Of a stretch of DNA of 64,000 nucleotides, positions 36,717 through 45,580 are shown one piece after another. This stretch comes from Bacteroidia bacterium (GTDB lineage Bacteria > Bacteroidota > Bacteroidia > M30B66): the NCBI GenBank assembly GCA_018401705.1, contig JAGYKL010000001.1:317664-381663 (forward strand), in the 5' to 3' direction. Numbering within the stretch: the first letter of the stretch is position 1; each line of letters starts with the position of its first letter. A program made the translations under genes and the position numbers. The notes under the pieces are model-generated. The model searched no databases. It saw only the letters and a program-made list of their open reading frames with translations, and was not told where the DNA came from.

Positions 36717-37744
36717 CGTGGAATTTCGATGTTTTCTAAAATACGCTGAATCACTTCATTACTTTCAAGACCTTCCATTTCTCGTTCGGGATTAATTTGA
36801 ATTCGGTGATTAAGCACCGGATAAGCCATTGACTTAATATCATCGGGAACAACATACGAGCGACCCTGCAAAGCAGCAAGAGCTTTTGCCGACCTCATCA
36901 ATGCCAGAGAAGCTCTTGGCGAAGCACCTAAAAACAAGTCTGCATCATGACGGGTTTGATCAATAACCTTAGCTATGTATTCTATTAATTCATCTTTGAT
37001 GTAAACGTCTTCGACAAGCTTTCGCAGACTGCTTATGTTTTCTGCATGTAAAACCTGAGCTACTGATTCAACAAGACTTTGCCAAGAGTTATTTCTAAAT
37101 CTTTCAAGTATTTTAATCTCATCTTTCAGTTCAGGGTAATTAATTCTGATTTTGAATAGAAATCTGTCGAGTTGCGCCTCTGGCAAACGATAAGTTCCCT
37201 CCTGCTCTATTGGATTTTGGGTTGCTAAAACCAGAAAAGGATAAGGCATCATGTAGGTCTCTCCATCTGAAGTTATCTGAGCTTCTTCCATTACCTCGAA
37301 CAATGCAGCTTGTGTTTTTGCCGGTGCTCGGTTTATTTCATCAATCAGAACTACATTGGCAAAAACAGGCCCTTTGTTAAAGGTAAATTCAGACGTCTTT
37401 AGGTTGAAAATGCTTGTCCCAGTTACATCTGAAGGCATTAAATCGGGCGTGAACTGAATACGCGAGTAATCAAGATTAAGCGTTTTTGCAAGCAACTTAG
37501 CACTCAAAGTTTTAGCAATGCCTGGAACTCCTTCAATGAGCATGTGGCCTCCCGAGAACAATCCAGCGAGTAGGTAATTCACTAATTCATCCTGCCCAAT
37601 AAGCACGCGCGACATTTCTGTTCTAACATTGTCTGCTGCGGCTTTTACAGGAGCTATTTCATCGTCAGTAAGCCTGCTTCGGTCTAATTGAGGAGAAACA
37701 GATTGTTCTTCATTGCCAGATTCTGGGACAATTTCTTCGGTCAT
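36713..37744 (-). CDS. MoxR-family AAA+ ATPase
   Basis: A 343-residue chaperone-like ATPase. Walker A is GVPGIAKT (72-79), Walker B VVLIDEINRAPAKTQAALFE, and the sensor region LATQNPIEQEGTYRLPEAQL with the arginine-finger LDRFLF follows. The C-terminal lid has SPRASLALMRSAKALA. Start is ATG at 37744, which overlaps the upstream stop as ATGA; the longer frame starts at a TTG three codons earlier. Likely assembles or activates a client together with DUF58 and the flanking membrane proteins. Confidence 0.95.
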   Translation of the reverse strand: MTEEIVPESGNEEQSVSPQLDRSRLTDDEIAPVKAAADNVRTEMSRVLIGQDELVNYLLAGLFSGGHMLIEGVPGIAKTLSAKLLAKTLNLDYSRIQFTPDLMPSDVTGTSIFNLKTSEFTFNKGPVFANVVLIDEINRAPAKTQAALFEVMEEAQITSDGETYMMPYPFLVLATQNPIEQEGTYRLPEAQLDRFLFKIRINYPELKDEIKILERFRNNSWQSLVESVAQVLHAENISSLRKLVEDVYIKDELIEYIAKVIDQTRHDADLFLGASPRASLALMRSAKALAALQGRSYVVPDDIKSMAYPVLNHRIQINPEREMEGLESNEVIQRILENIEIPR

Positions 37745-38985
37745 CAGTAACAATTTTTATAAAAGTGATTTAACATTTGGTAAAAAGCAATTGCTTCAGC
37801 ATCTGAAATTTCTACATAATTAGTCAAACGCCTGTATTCTATAAGCATTTTGCTGATTTCATCGTGTGAAACTCCAGAACGCTGGCTAATTAGTTCGGGA
37901 AGAAGTTCTTCATGCGACTTTGCCCGAATTCGATAGCGCTCTCGAATAAATTCAAGGAAATAACGCATTTGCATGCGGATGAGTTTAATGTGATTTCTTT
38001 GAAGAAAATATAAACGGCCTGTTGCCTGTACAAATTCAAGTGAGCTATTTCTAAGTGGTTCCAAGACAGGAATAATCCTTTGCTTACGTCGTAAAGAAGC
38101 AATAAAATAAAGTAACAAGACACTCATAATCAAATAGAAAGCCCATTTCAAACTACGATTGCTTAAAATGAAACTTAATGGTGTTTGTGTTTCAATATTG
38201 CTGTAACTTTTTCCATAATTGTCTTTCTCAAATCTGTGATATTCATCCCAATAGAGCTTATTGGATTTGAGATAGCTTAATACACCAAAAACGTATTCGG
38301 CTCTGTCTTTTGATAAAAGCTGGTAATTGGTAAAGAATATCGGACTTACATGAACATAAATCCAACCCTCACCAACAGGTATTTGAATGAAGTTGACGTA
38401 GTTTTTTTGAATTGTTCCCAGAGGGATAAAATCAGAAGATTCGCAAAACTGAGAATTATCAAAACTGCCAAAATCATATGATTTTATTTTGTCCTTCACT
38501 TTGAACTCAAAACGGACTTCCTTCTCAGGCTTTAACTCAGGGTGCAGATGACTCACAATAGCCACACTATCACTTAAATAATAGGAATTATTCGACTCTA
38601 AGTCTGGACAAATATCTGCTTTCAGCAGGAAGTCCTCAAGAGCTCGGGGAATAACTTTGGAAACAAACATGGCAGAATTTCCTTTTTCCACCCAAGCGAC
38701 AAAGTCTTGCACTTCTTCCTCTTCGATAAATGCTTTCTCTCCAATAAAAAGATAATCACCCGATTCTAGAGGCTTATCTATAAAGCTTTTATTAAGTACT
38801 TCAAGAGAATTCTTTTGCTTTTCAAGTGCTTGAAATATCACCGACAAATCATAAGGTTGATTATAATTTACACGATAGGTTTCAAACCAGTAGAAGGTCT
38901 TTTTTTCTGACAAAAAGTAAAATCCCGCAAAAAATATTAGCGCTAGAAAAACTACCAAAAAAATGCTCAAGCGATTGTTTTTCAT
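37744..38985 (-). CDS. DUF4350 domain membrane protein
   Basis: A 413-residue protein with an N-terminal helix (7-26), a soluble domain of the DUF4350 type outside the membrane (DLSVIFQALEKQKNSLEVLN; SGDYLFIGEKAFI; VEKGNSAMFVSKVIP) and a second helix near 275-292 (WAFYLIMSVLLLYFIASLRR), then a cytoplasmic helical part. Always found beside MoxR/DUF58/DUF4129 genes in Bacteroidota; the role is not known. Overlaps both neighbours by four bases. Confidence 0.87.
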   Translation of the reverse strand: MKNNRLSIFLVVFLALIFFAGFYFLSEKKTFYWFETYRVNYNQPYDLSVIFQALEKQKNSLEVLNKSFIDKPLESGDYLFIGEKAFIEEEEVQDFVAWVEKGNSAMFVSKVIPRALEDFLLKADICPDLESNNSYYLSDSVAIVSHLHPELKPEKEVRFEFKVKDKIKSYDFGSFDNSQFCESSDFIPLGTIQKNYVNFIQIPVGEGWIYVHVSPIFFTNYQLLSKDRAEYVFGVLSYLKSNKLYWDEYHRFEKDNYGKSYSNIETQTPLSFILSNRSLKWAFYLIMSVLLLYFIASLRRKQRIIPVLEPLRNSSLEFVQATGRLYFLQRNHIKLIRMQMRYFLEFIRERYRIRAKSHEELLPELISQRSGVSHDEISKMLIEYRRLTNYVEISDAEAIAFYQMLNHFYKNCY

Positions 38986-39779
38986 TCTCCACTGAGTTTT
39001 GAAGAATGCATTTTCACTTTATCGATGAACATTCTGAATGAATAACTAATCTCTTTATATGATTGCGCATCGGGCGTGAAACGCCCAAACCAGGCTCTTT
39101 CAAACCAAACAGTGAGTTGCTTAAAGTCTTTATGGAAGTTTGAGCCTCTTAATTCTTTAATGTAATCTGAGTTTGTTTTATCCTTCTTCCAATTAACAAG
39201 TGAGTTTTTGTTTAGCTGGTTCAAGGCAAGCAGGTAATTAAGTCTAATGGCAATAATGTAATCTTCGTTACCTGTGGCATCTTTCAACTTATCTTCTATT
39301 TTGGCTTCAGCTTCTTCACTGTCATTGAGATTGATTTGCCAGAATTCATCCGAATCGTTGAGATTCATATCTCGTTTTCGAGCCTGTTTGGATATTAGGT
39401 AGATAAGAAAACCCAAAATAAGCAATACCAAAATAATGAGAAGTACTTGAGACAAGCCAACGAAAGAGCTTTTGGTTTCTACACTTATTTTGGGCTCTGA
39501 TATTTCCTTACTCTTTGGCAATTCCTCTTCAACTTCATAATAGTCGAGACCTTCGATAGACTTTTTCCAAACACTTGTGTCAAATGCGGTTGAATCTACC
39601 TTTACATCAATTAAATTTTGCGATAACTCTTCTGTTGATTTCTGAATTGGATTTGGAATTTGTTTTTCAAAAGTTGCCTCTTGCACTGCTTCAACAAGAT
39701 CTTCATCCTGCGCTTGCGCAGAAAAGCAGATGAAAATCAGAAAAAGACTCGTGAATATGTATTTTGTCGGGATGCTCAT
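38982..39779 (-). CDS. DUF4129 domain membrane protein
   Basis: A 265-residue protein with signal peptide (MSIPTKYIFTSLFLIFICFS, then AQAQ), a periplasmic segment to about 105, one helix (VLLIILVLLILGFLIYLI, about 112-129) and the C-terminal DUF4129 domain with AIRLNYLLALNQLNKNSLV and the signature FERAWFGRFTPDAQSYKEI. The family is linked to transglutaminase and MoxR systems. In the middle of a tightly overlapping operon. Confidence 0.88.
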   Translation of the reverse strand: MSIPTKYIFTSLFLIFICFSAQAQDEDLVEAVQEATFEKQIPNPIQKSTEELSQNLIDVKVDSTAFDTSVWKKSIEGLDYYEVEEELPKSKEISEPKISVETKSSFVGLSQVLLIILVLLILGFLIYLISKQARKRDMNLNDSDEFWQINLNDSEEAEAKIEDKLKDATGNEDYIIAIRLNYLLALNQLNKNSLVNWKKDKTNSDYIKELRGSNFHKDFKQLTVWFERAWFGRFTPDAQSYKEISYSFRMFIDKVKMHSSKLSGE

Positions 39780-41620
39780 TCAGAATACAAATTCAAGTCT
39801 TTCAATTTCATTTTCAATCCTGGAGCATCTACCCGCTCAACAGCCGAATAATATGCCATAGCCATTCCGAAACTGCACAGCGAAGCTGCAAGAAGCAATC
39901 CGAATACAGATGTTAAAACATTTAATACCAGCAATATCCATTTGTAAGTTTGGCTCGAGAAGTCAAAATTCCAACTCAACACTTCCAGATTTATCAGAGG
40001 CAGAATGAAATCGCAAAGCACAAGCATCATTAACGAAGGTAATAACAGGCTAAACAGTGTAAATGCAACAATTGTAGGTGCATTTGTGAAAATCCTAAAT
40101 GCTTGTTTTAAAGCCGTTATAAAACTTCCTTGAATGAGTTGAAAAGCAGAAACCAGAAATAGAGTAACCGGCAATAGAAGCAAAAACAACCAAACTCCCG
40201 GCAAACTTGGTATCAAAAGAGGAAGCATGGCAATTAAACATAAGAAAAAGGTGATAAAATAACGCCCCAGAAGTCCGCTTGAACTAAGTTGAAAGGGCAT
40301 AGTCCAGGGAGGAAAAAACTCCTTGCCGCGGCGCCAGAATCTACCACAGGTAAAAATGATTAATGATAAGGCCAGACAAGCTATCAACCACGAAATTCTA
40401 GATTGGTCAAAATTGAGTATCGGTGAGAGTTTGACGAAGAAAAATGGACCTGAAAAAATCACAGATTCTCTAGCAGAATCGCTCATCATGAAGATAAATG
40501 CAGTACTTACTGCTATCGCAGGGATACTCAAGCGTTTCAATAATGCTGGTAATGAATGAAAGTATAATCTAAAAGTTAAGCTGAATACATCGCCACCGAG
40601 AGGAAGATTCTTCATTTCATCTCCAATCGGCTTAGATTGAGGAAGCTTGTCTTCATCGAGCCTAATTGTTTGAGAGAGCTTTCCCTTTCTAAAGGGTAGC
40701 CAAAAGAAATACATAATTACAAAGCCGGCTTGAACCAAAATAAATGTAGCTCTAATGCCATCATTCAATTCTGTATACCTTGTCAACAGAGCTTCAATCA
40801 AGGCAGCAACCATAATCATTGGAGCAACTGCAGCCATGATTTTTATACCAGTTCGTGCCGACATCCTCAGCGATTGCAATCGAGTGAATGTTCCTGGAAA
40901 CAATAAGCCGCTTCCCATTACCAAACCTGCAGCTCCGGAAATTACAATTGCCGAAATCTCCATTGTTCCATGCATCCAAATTGCAAGTGCCGATTCAATT
41001 CCAAGTCCACGTGAAATAAAGAAATACTGAAATGCTCCTAGCATGATACCGTTAAATACCAGAATACCAATTGTTCCCAGAGAGAATAGCAATCCAAAAA
41101 TAAATGCTCTGAAAGCCACCAACATATTATTTCGGGCAATCCGCAAGAACATATTTAATACATCTTCATTTTTGTATACAGCCATGGGGTCACCAGCTTT
41201 GATATTTGCCTCTGTCATAGAAACATAACTATCTCCGAGGATTGATTTTACAAATTCAGCATCTTGATTTGCTGAAAGAACGCCAATTAACACCGAGACA
41301 AAAAAGATGATTACTGCAGCATACATTGACCTTCTGGAATGGTAAATGGCTGCTGGCAATTCTGAACCAAAGAAAGAAATTAGCCGTTTTCGATGGTCAA
41401 CTGTATTCTTGAAAAAACTCCTGAATAACCTCTGAGTTAGTTGATTAAGATAAACTCTAACAACACGATTACCATAAAAAGTTCGGGCATATGATAAATC
41501 ATCGGTTACTTGAATAAACAAATCACTGAGCACATCAGGATCTTTGTTGCCAGATGACAATGCATCTTCAAGCTCTTGCCAGCGATCTTTTTTTTGCTCA
41601 ATGAACCTTGTTTCTTTCAT
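39776..41620 (-). CDS. SpoIIM-family protein fused to a second membrane domain
   Basis: A 614-residue membrane protein. The first 325 residues are a stage II sporulation protein M (DUF95) domain: FYGNRVVRVYLNQLTQRLF, the helix region with RNNMLVAFRAFIFGLLFSLG and ALAIWMHGTMEISAIVISGA. Residues 325-614 form a second polytopic region (seven or so helices, starting after DEMKNLPLGGDVFSLTFRLY) that is often a separate protein. First gene of the operon; start ATG at 41620. Not a sporulation gene here; in Bacteroidota it accompanies MoxR and RDD genes. Confidence 0.87.
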   Translation of the reverse strand: MKETRFIEQKKDRWQELEDALSSGNKDPDVLSDLFIQVTDDLSYARTFYGNRVVRVYLNQLTQRLFRSFFKNTVDHRKRLISFFGSELPAAIYHSRRSMYAAVIIFFVSVLIGVLSANQDAEFVKSILGDSYVSMTEANIKAGDPMAVYKNEDVLNMFLRIARNNMLVAFRAFIFGLLFSLGTIGILVFNGIMLGAFQYFFISRGLGIESALAIWMHGTMEISAIVISGAAGLVMGSGLLFPGTFTRLQSLRMSARTGIKIMAAVAPMIMVAALIEALLTRYTELNDGIRATFILVQAGFVIMYFFWLPFRKGKLSQTIRLDEDKLPQSKPIGDEMKNLPLGGDVFSLTFRLYFHSLPALLKRLSIPAIAVSTAFIFMMSDSARESVIFSGPFFFVKLSPILNFDQSRISWLIACLALSLIIFTCGRFWRRGKEFFPPWTMPFQLSSSGLLGRYFITFFLCLIAMLPLLIPSLPGVWLFLLLLPVTLFLVSAFQLIQGSFITALKQAFRIFTNAPTIVAFTLFSLLLPSLMMLVLCDFILPLINLEVLSWNFDFSSQTYKWILLVLNVLTSVFGLLLAASLCSFGMAMAYYSAVERVDAPGLKMKLKDLNLYSE

Positions 41621-41645
41621 TCAGGTTAATGTATCTTGGATGCAG

Positions 41646-41652
41646 CAAAATA
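41646..41652 (-). promoter_or_regulatory. Candidate -7 box of the SpoIIM-MoxR-DUF58 operon
   Basis: TATTTTG on the minus strand is one base short of TAnnTTTG and lies 25 bases before the ATG at 41620. It sits in the 52-base gap between the divergent SpoIIM and RDD genes. Confidence 0.35.
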
Positions 41653-41672
41653 GGAAGAATACTTATCCTTAA

Positions 41673-42407
41673 ATGAGAAGAATAGAAATAATTACACCTC
41701 AAAATGTCCCCATTACCTATCAACTCGCTACGGTAAGGGAGCGTGGACTTGCATTCTTGCTTGATGCATTTATATTAATAGGTGTAATAACGCTTTTGTT
41801 CAGTATTATTTCAGCCTCTGAGCTGGATGCTACCACAAGAAATTCGTTGACCATTTTAATTAACTTTCCAATTTTCATATTCTATTCACTGGCTTTTGAA
41901 GTTTTTACGGGAGGTCAAACACCCGGAAAAATAGCTTTAAGAATTAGAGTTGTTAAGCTTAACGGCCACGAATTAAGTCTCACAGATTATCTTTTGCGAT
42001 GGGCATTTAGGTGGATTGACATCTGGGGTTCGTTGGGAAGCGTAGCTGCTTTGCAGGTAAGTTCTTCTGATAAAGGCCAGCGACTTGGTGATCTTTTGGC
42101 TGACACCTCTGTGGTAAATTCACAAACAGATTTCAAAGTTGCTCTAAGCGACTTATTAAAGATTAAGGACAAGAGCGATTACGAAGTAAGCTATCCTGAA
42201 GTATCGGCCATGAATGAGCAGGAAATGCTGACAATTAAAATGGCTTTAGACCAATTGAAAAAGTACCCCAATGAAGCACATTATGAAATAGTTCATAATA
42301 CTGCAAAAGTCATAGCGCAAAGACTAAATCTTGAAAACAGGCCTAAAAGCTCAAGTGAATTTCTGAATAAACTCATTCAAGATTACGTAACAATTACTCG
42401 GTCGTGA
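41673..42407 (+). CDS. RDD-family membrane protein
   Basis: A 244-residue protein. The RDD domain covers 15-155: RERGLAFLLDAFILIG (the Arg and Asp of the name), FEVFTGGQTPGKIALRIRVV, and KGQRLGDLLADTSVV, with three helices. The remaining 85 residues are soluble and helical (EQEMLTIKMALDQLKKYPNE). Divergent from the SpoIIM operon with only 52 bases between, a classical arrangement in Bacteroidota that suggests co-regulation and shared function in the membrane. Confidence 0.92.
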   Translation: MRRIEIITPQNVPITYQLATVRERGLAFLLDAFILIGVITLLFSIISASELDATTRNSLTILINFPIFIFYSLAFEVFTGGQTPGKIALRIRVVKLNGHELSLTDYLLRWAFRWIDIWGSLGSVAALQVSSSDKGQRLGDLLADTSVVNSQTDFKVALSDLLKIKDKSDYEVSYPEVSAMNEQEMLTIKMALDQLKKYPNEAHYEIVHNTAKVIAQRLNLENRPKSSSEFLNKLIQDYVTITRS

Positions 42408-42443
42408 GTTAAAGCCTACCAACTAATCACAATCAACTAGACC

Positions 42444-44036
42444 TTAATTCAGCAATAATTTTGATGTAATTCGACCTTGCTTAAGCTTGCTTGAAACAGA
42501 TATTAGATATAAGCCACGAGGAAAATCTCCTAGTTGAAGTTGAAAAATCTGAGAAGTAGCCGAGCCTCTAAAAACTGATTTCCCAAGGGCATCAAACACC
42601 TCAATTTCAGTATAATTTTCTGGTAGTTGAATATTTATCTCTGCTGTCGCAGGATTAGGAAACACTTTGAAGCTAGTTTCTGCAAAATCATTCAACCCTA
42701 TTGATTCATCTCTAAAGTGTATCAATACTAAATCAGAACCTCCTTTAGCTGCGCTAATCCAAGCATCGCTGCCTTCTGATCGTCCAACTGCATAAAATTC
42801 CGATTCACTTATCTGAATAATATCATGGTTATAATCATTTGCAGAGCTACCCCAGCGATAGCTTGCAAGAGTGTCTCCATTTGCAGGATTTACGTCTACA
42901 ATAAAACCATCTGAAAGACCTAAACCGGTGGTTGAAGCAATTAAATCCACGCTTCTCGATGACATGCTGAGATGCATTTTCCCTGCATTGAAGCTTAGTC
43001 CATAGGCATAATCGAGATTTGTTCCGCCGTAAGTTCTATCCCAGATAATTTCGCCATTTGAATCTAGCTTAACAAGCCAGGCATCAGCATTTCCTGCAAA
43101 GTATTCTGTTACATCATCACCGCCGCCGCGGATAGAACCAAAAGCAAATAGCTCATCATTAGCAGCAACTGCAAAGCCAGAAGGACTATCACCGGCGCTA
43201 CCGCCAAAGGTTTTCTTTAAGCTTTGGGTGCCATCGAGTGAGTATTTCGATAGAAATAAATCATCTGAATTAATATCGTTAAAATTGTAGGAAGCGCCTA
43301 AAGTATAAACAGCATCCTGGGCATTATTAAGCCTCACATACCAAAAGCTTTCTTCCCAGTCTGGGTTAGAAATGAGAGCATTTGTAATTCTGCTCCAAAC
43401 AGGAGTTCCAGTTGAAGAAACCCTCATTAACCAAGCTTTATTTGAACCAACATAAGTTGCATCGTTTATGTCTCCGTCAACAGAACCCGAAATTCCACAA
43501 GCCATAATATCGCCTCCTGGCAATTCAATCACATCGAAGAAAGCTTCAGGCTGTTGCCCACCGTAAAGTCTCGACCAGATTACATCACCCGCAGGGGAGA
43601 TTTTGATTAAGAAAGCATCCTCGCCTCCAAGAAAACCGCTAAAAGTTCCATTTGGGCTTGCTGTTTTACCTGCAATTATCAAATTGCCATCCGATAATAA
43701 CTTTATCGAATAACATCTTTCGAATTCAGTTCCACCGTAGGTGTTAGACCAAAGCAAATTACCGGAAGCATCTGTTTTAACAATAAGAATATCTTCTAAT
43801 CCGGCATTGCTTTGAATATCGCCATCATCAGAATTTGTAAATGATGCAATGTAGATATTGCCTTCACTATCATTCACTGCTCTTACAGACGGTGCTCCTG
43901 CATACCCAGAACCAAAGCCAATGGGTTCGCTTCCGCTCCCACCAAAATTTCTTACAAAAACAGAGTCAATTTGAGCATTCAGGCAACTTCCAAAGAAGGC
44001 AAAAGCTAAGCAAAAAGAATAAAGCATTTTTTTCAT
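42444..44036 (-). CDS. Secreted beta-propeller-like protein with T9SS sorting domain
   Basis: A 530-residue protein with signal MKKMLYSFCLAFAFFGSCLN, then AQ. Repeats of about 50 residues with WSNTYGGTEFERCYSIKLL, WSRLYGGQQPEAFFDVIEL and WDRTYGGTNLDYAYGLSF, each followed by a G-rich strand, indicate a propeller of the delta-60/SBBP type. The last 80 residues are the sorting domain: FKVFPNPATAEINIQL, EVFDALGKSV, FPRGLYLISV. Surface or secreted protein; no catalytic signature. Confidence 0.87.
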   Translation of the reverse strand: MKKMLYSFCLAFAFFGSCLNAQIDSVFVRNFGGSGSEPIGFGSGYAGAPSVRAVNDSEGNIYIASFTNSDDGDIQSNAGLEDILIVKTDASGNLLWSNTYGGTEFERCYSIKLLSDGNLIIAGKTASPNGTFSGFLGGEDAFLIKISPAGDVIWSRLYGGQQPEAFFDVIELPGGDIMACGISGSVDGDINDATYVGSNKAWLMRVSSTGTPVWSRITNALISNPDWEESFWYVRLNNAQDAVYTLGASYNFNDINSDDLFLSKYSLDGTQSLKKTFGGSAGDSPSGFAVAANDELFAFGSIRGGGDDVTEYFAGNADAWLVKLDSNGEIIWDRTYGGTNLDYAYGLSFNAGKMHLSMSSRSVDLIASTTGLGLSDGFIVDVNPANGDTLASYRWGSSANDYNHDIIQISESEFYAVGRSEGSDAWISAAKGGSDLVLIHFRDESIGLNDFAETSFKVFPNPATAEINIQLPENYTEIEVFDALGKSVFRGSATSQIFQLQLGDFPRGLYLISVSSKLKQGRITSKLLLN

Positions 44037-44040
44037 GCCC

Positions 44041-44072
44041 TAAAAGTAGTGCTGAGTTGCTATGTCCGCAAA
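44041..44072 (-). promoter_or_regulatory. Promoter of the propeller protein gene
   Basis: On the minus strand TTTG (44072-44069) is followed after 20 bases by TACTTTTA (44048-44041), one mismatch from TAnnTTTG. The box ends five bases before the ATG at 44036, so the message would be leaderless or nearly so; a second in-frame ATG follows at 44027. Confidence 0.5.
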
Positions 44073-44151
44073 AAGGCAATAATGAAACATCTTATTTTAT
44101 CCTTAGGCTGAAGATAAAAACAGGCACTATGCGACTGAAAATGCTCAGTCT

Positions 44152-45549
44152 TTAAAACAAGAAGTTTACACCAACACTTGGTAGAATGGGCAGCTGATTA
44201 ATTCTTTCAAACTTAATCCTGTCGAAGTAGAAAATGTTATCTCGGTTGTAAGCGTTGGTAACACCAGCTGTAAATTCTAAGGTTGCATTATCGCCTACAG
44301 GCTGAACACGCTTAATATTTACATCCAATCTGTGATATGTTGGCAAACGACCTTGATTTAAATCGCCATAAGAGGTACCAAGAATTCCGTTAGTTTGAGT
44401 ATAATTTTCGTTCAAATTATTGCCCAATGAAACATTCTCATAAAATCCTTGTGTTTGCGTGAATGGGAAACCAGAACCAAAATTCCATCTGGCACTTACA
44501 CTCCAGTTCAGGTCTTGTCCAAACTCAAACGAAGCAAGTAAATTCACGTTATGTCTCCTATCCCAAACAGGGCTGTATGTAATTAATTCATCTTCACGAG
44601 TAACCTTCATTAAAGAATACACCGCCCAAACATAGAATCTCTTGTATTCGTACTTTAAGGTCATATCAACACCTTGAGAAATACCTTGCTCAAGAATCAA
44701 ATCCTTTTTCTGGATATCAGGCTTATCAGCATTTTGCTGATTATCGTCGTAAAGTTTGTTTCTGTTGATATTTGTTAGTTGATTGAAGTCGAAATAGTAA
44801 GCTTCAACATTCCACTTTATATGCTTGGTAAGATCGCTTTCGAAACCCAAAATATAATGCCTTGCTCTTTGTAATTTTGTAGCAAACTCCTTGTCTTTGA
44901 AGGTTGTTGGTGCATTATCTGGTGCAGAAATAAAGCCGTAAAACAAATTCACAACATCGCGGTCAGAAACCCCAGCAATCAAGTTTTGACTGTATAAACC
45001 AGCAGCTCCCTTAAGTCTAAAACGCTCTGTAACGTTATATTTTGCTCCAATTCTTGGCTCAGGAGATGCATTTCCGAGTGAAGCGTAATAGTGTAATCTA
45101 AAGCTTGGCTCTAGTACCAAATTGCCAAGAAGCAATCGGTATTTTGCATAAAGAGCAAGTTCTGTATTGTTCTCGTTTTGAACGATTTTACGGTCAACCG
45201 CATTAAAGAATGTAAAATCAGTGCTAAAACCAATTGCCTCAACACCCCACTGAAAGTCGTTTTCTCCAAGAAAATACTTGAAGTTCAAATTCATATTAAA
45301 GCCATTGATTCTGCTGCTTCTTGAAGGTCGAGAAGCTTCTTCGAGAGATATTTTATAGTCGGAATAACTAAATACTCCTTCAAACAAGAAGTTGTTTGCA
45401 TTGGGAATTAGAACAAAGTTTGCTCCTGCTCCAAAGGTGTTCCAGTTTAAATCCTGCAGACTTCTGTAGCGAACTTGATCGGTGAAATTAAAGCCACTCA
45501 GATTAAGTTTACTTCCGTTATCGGCATTAAATGAAAGCTTACCGTACAA
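44152..45549 (-). CDS. TonB-dependent receptor beta-barrel part, separated by a frameshift
   Basis: This 465-codon frame is the C-terminal barrel of an outer-membrane TonB-dependent receptor, from LYGKLSFNADNGSKLNLSGF to the final strand PSVGVNFLF with a terminal Phe. Strands alternate with long loops (FRLKGAAGLYSQNLIAGVSD; HNVNLLASFEFGQDLNWSVS). The frame really extends upstream to about 45617 (ILYPYVDTAGLPFNFTD), with no start codon of its own that makes sense. The N-terminal part is in the +1-shifted frame at 45581-46447. The ligand cannot be inferred. Confidence 0.82.
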   Translation of the reverse strand: MYGKLSFNADNGSKLNLSGFNFTDQVRYRSLQDLNWNTFGAGANFVLIPNANNFLFEGVFSYSDYKISLEEASRPSRSSRINGFNMNLNFKYFLGENDFQWGVEAIGFSTDFTFFNAVDRKIVQNENNTELALYAKYRLLLGNLVLEPSFRLHYYASLGNASPEPRIGAKYNVTERFRLKGAAGLYSQNLIAGVSDRDVVNLFYGFISAPDNAPTTFKDKEFATKLQRARHYILGFESDLTKHIKWNVEAYYFDFNQLTNINRNKLYDDNQQNADKPDIQKKDLILEQGISQGVDMTLKYEYKRFYVWAVYSLMKVTREDELITYSPVWDRRHNVNLLASFEFGQDLNWSVSARWNFGSGFPFTQTQGFYENVSLGNNLNENYTQTNGILGTSYGDLNQGRLPTYHRLDVNIKRVQPVGDNATLEFTAGVTNAYNRDNIFYFDRIKFERINQLPILPSVGVNFLF

Positions 45550-45580
45550 ATCAGTAAAGTTGAATGGCAGGCCTGCAGTA

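Noticed and set aside
39776..41620. Idea that SpoIIM and SpmA/B genes show sporulation
   Set aside because: Both families are common in non-sporulating Bacteroidota and no other sporulation gene is present.
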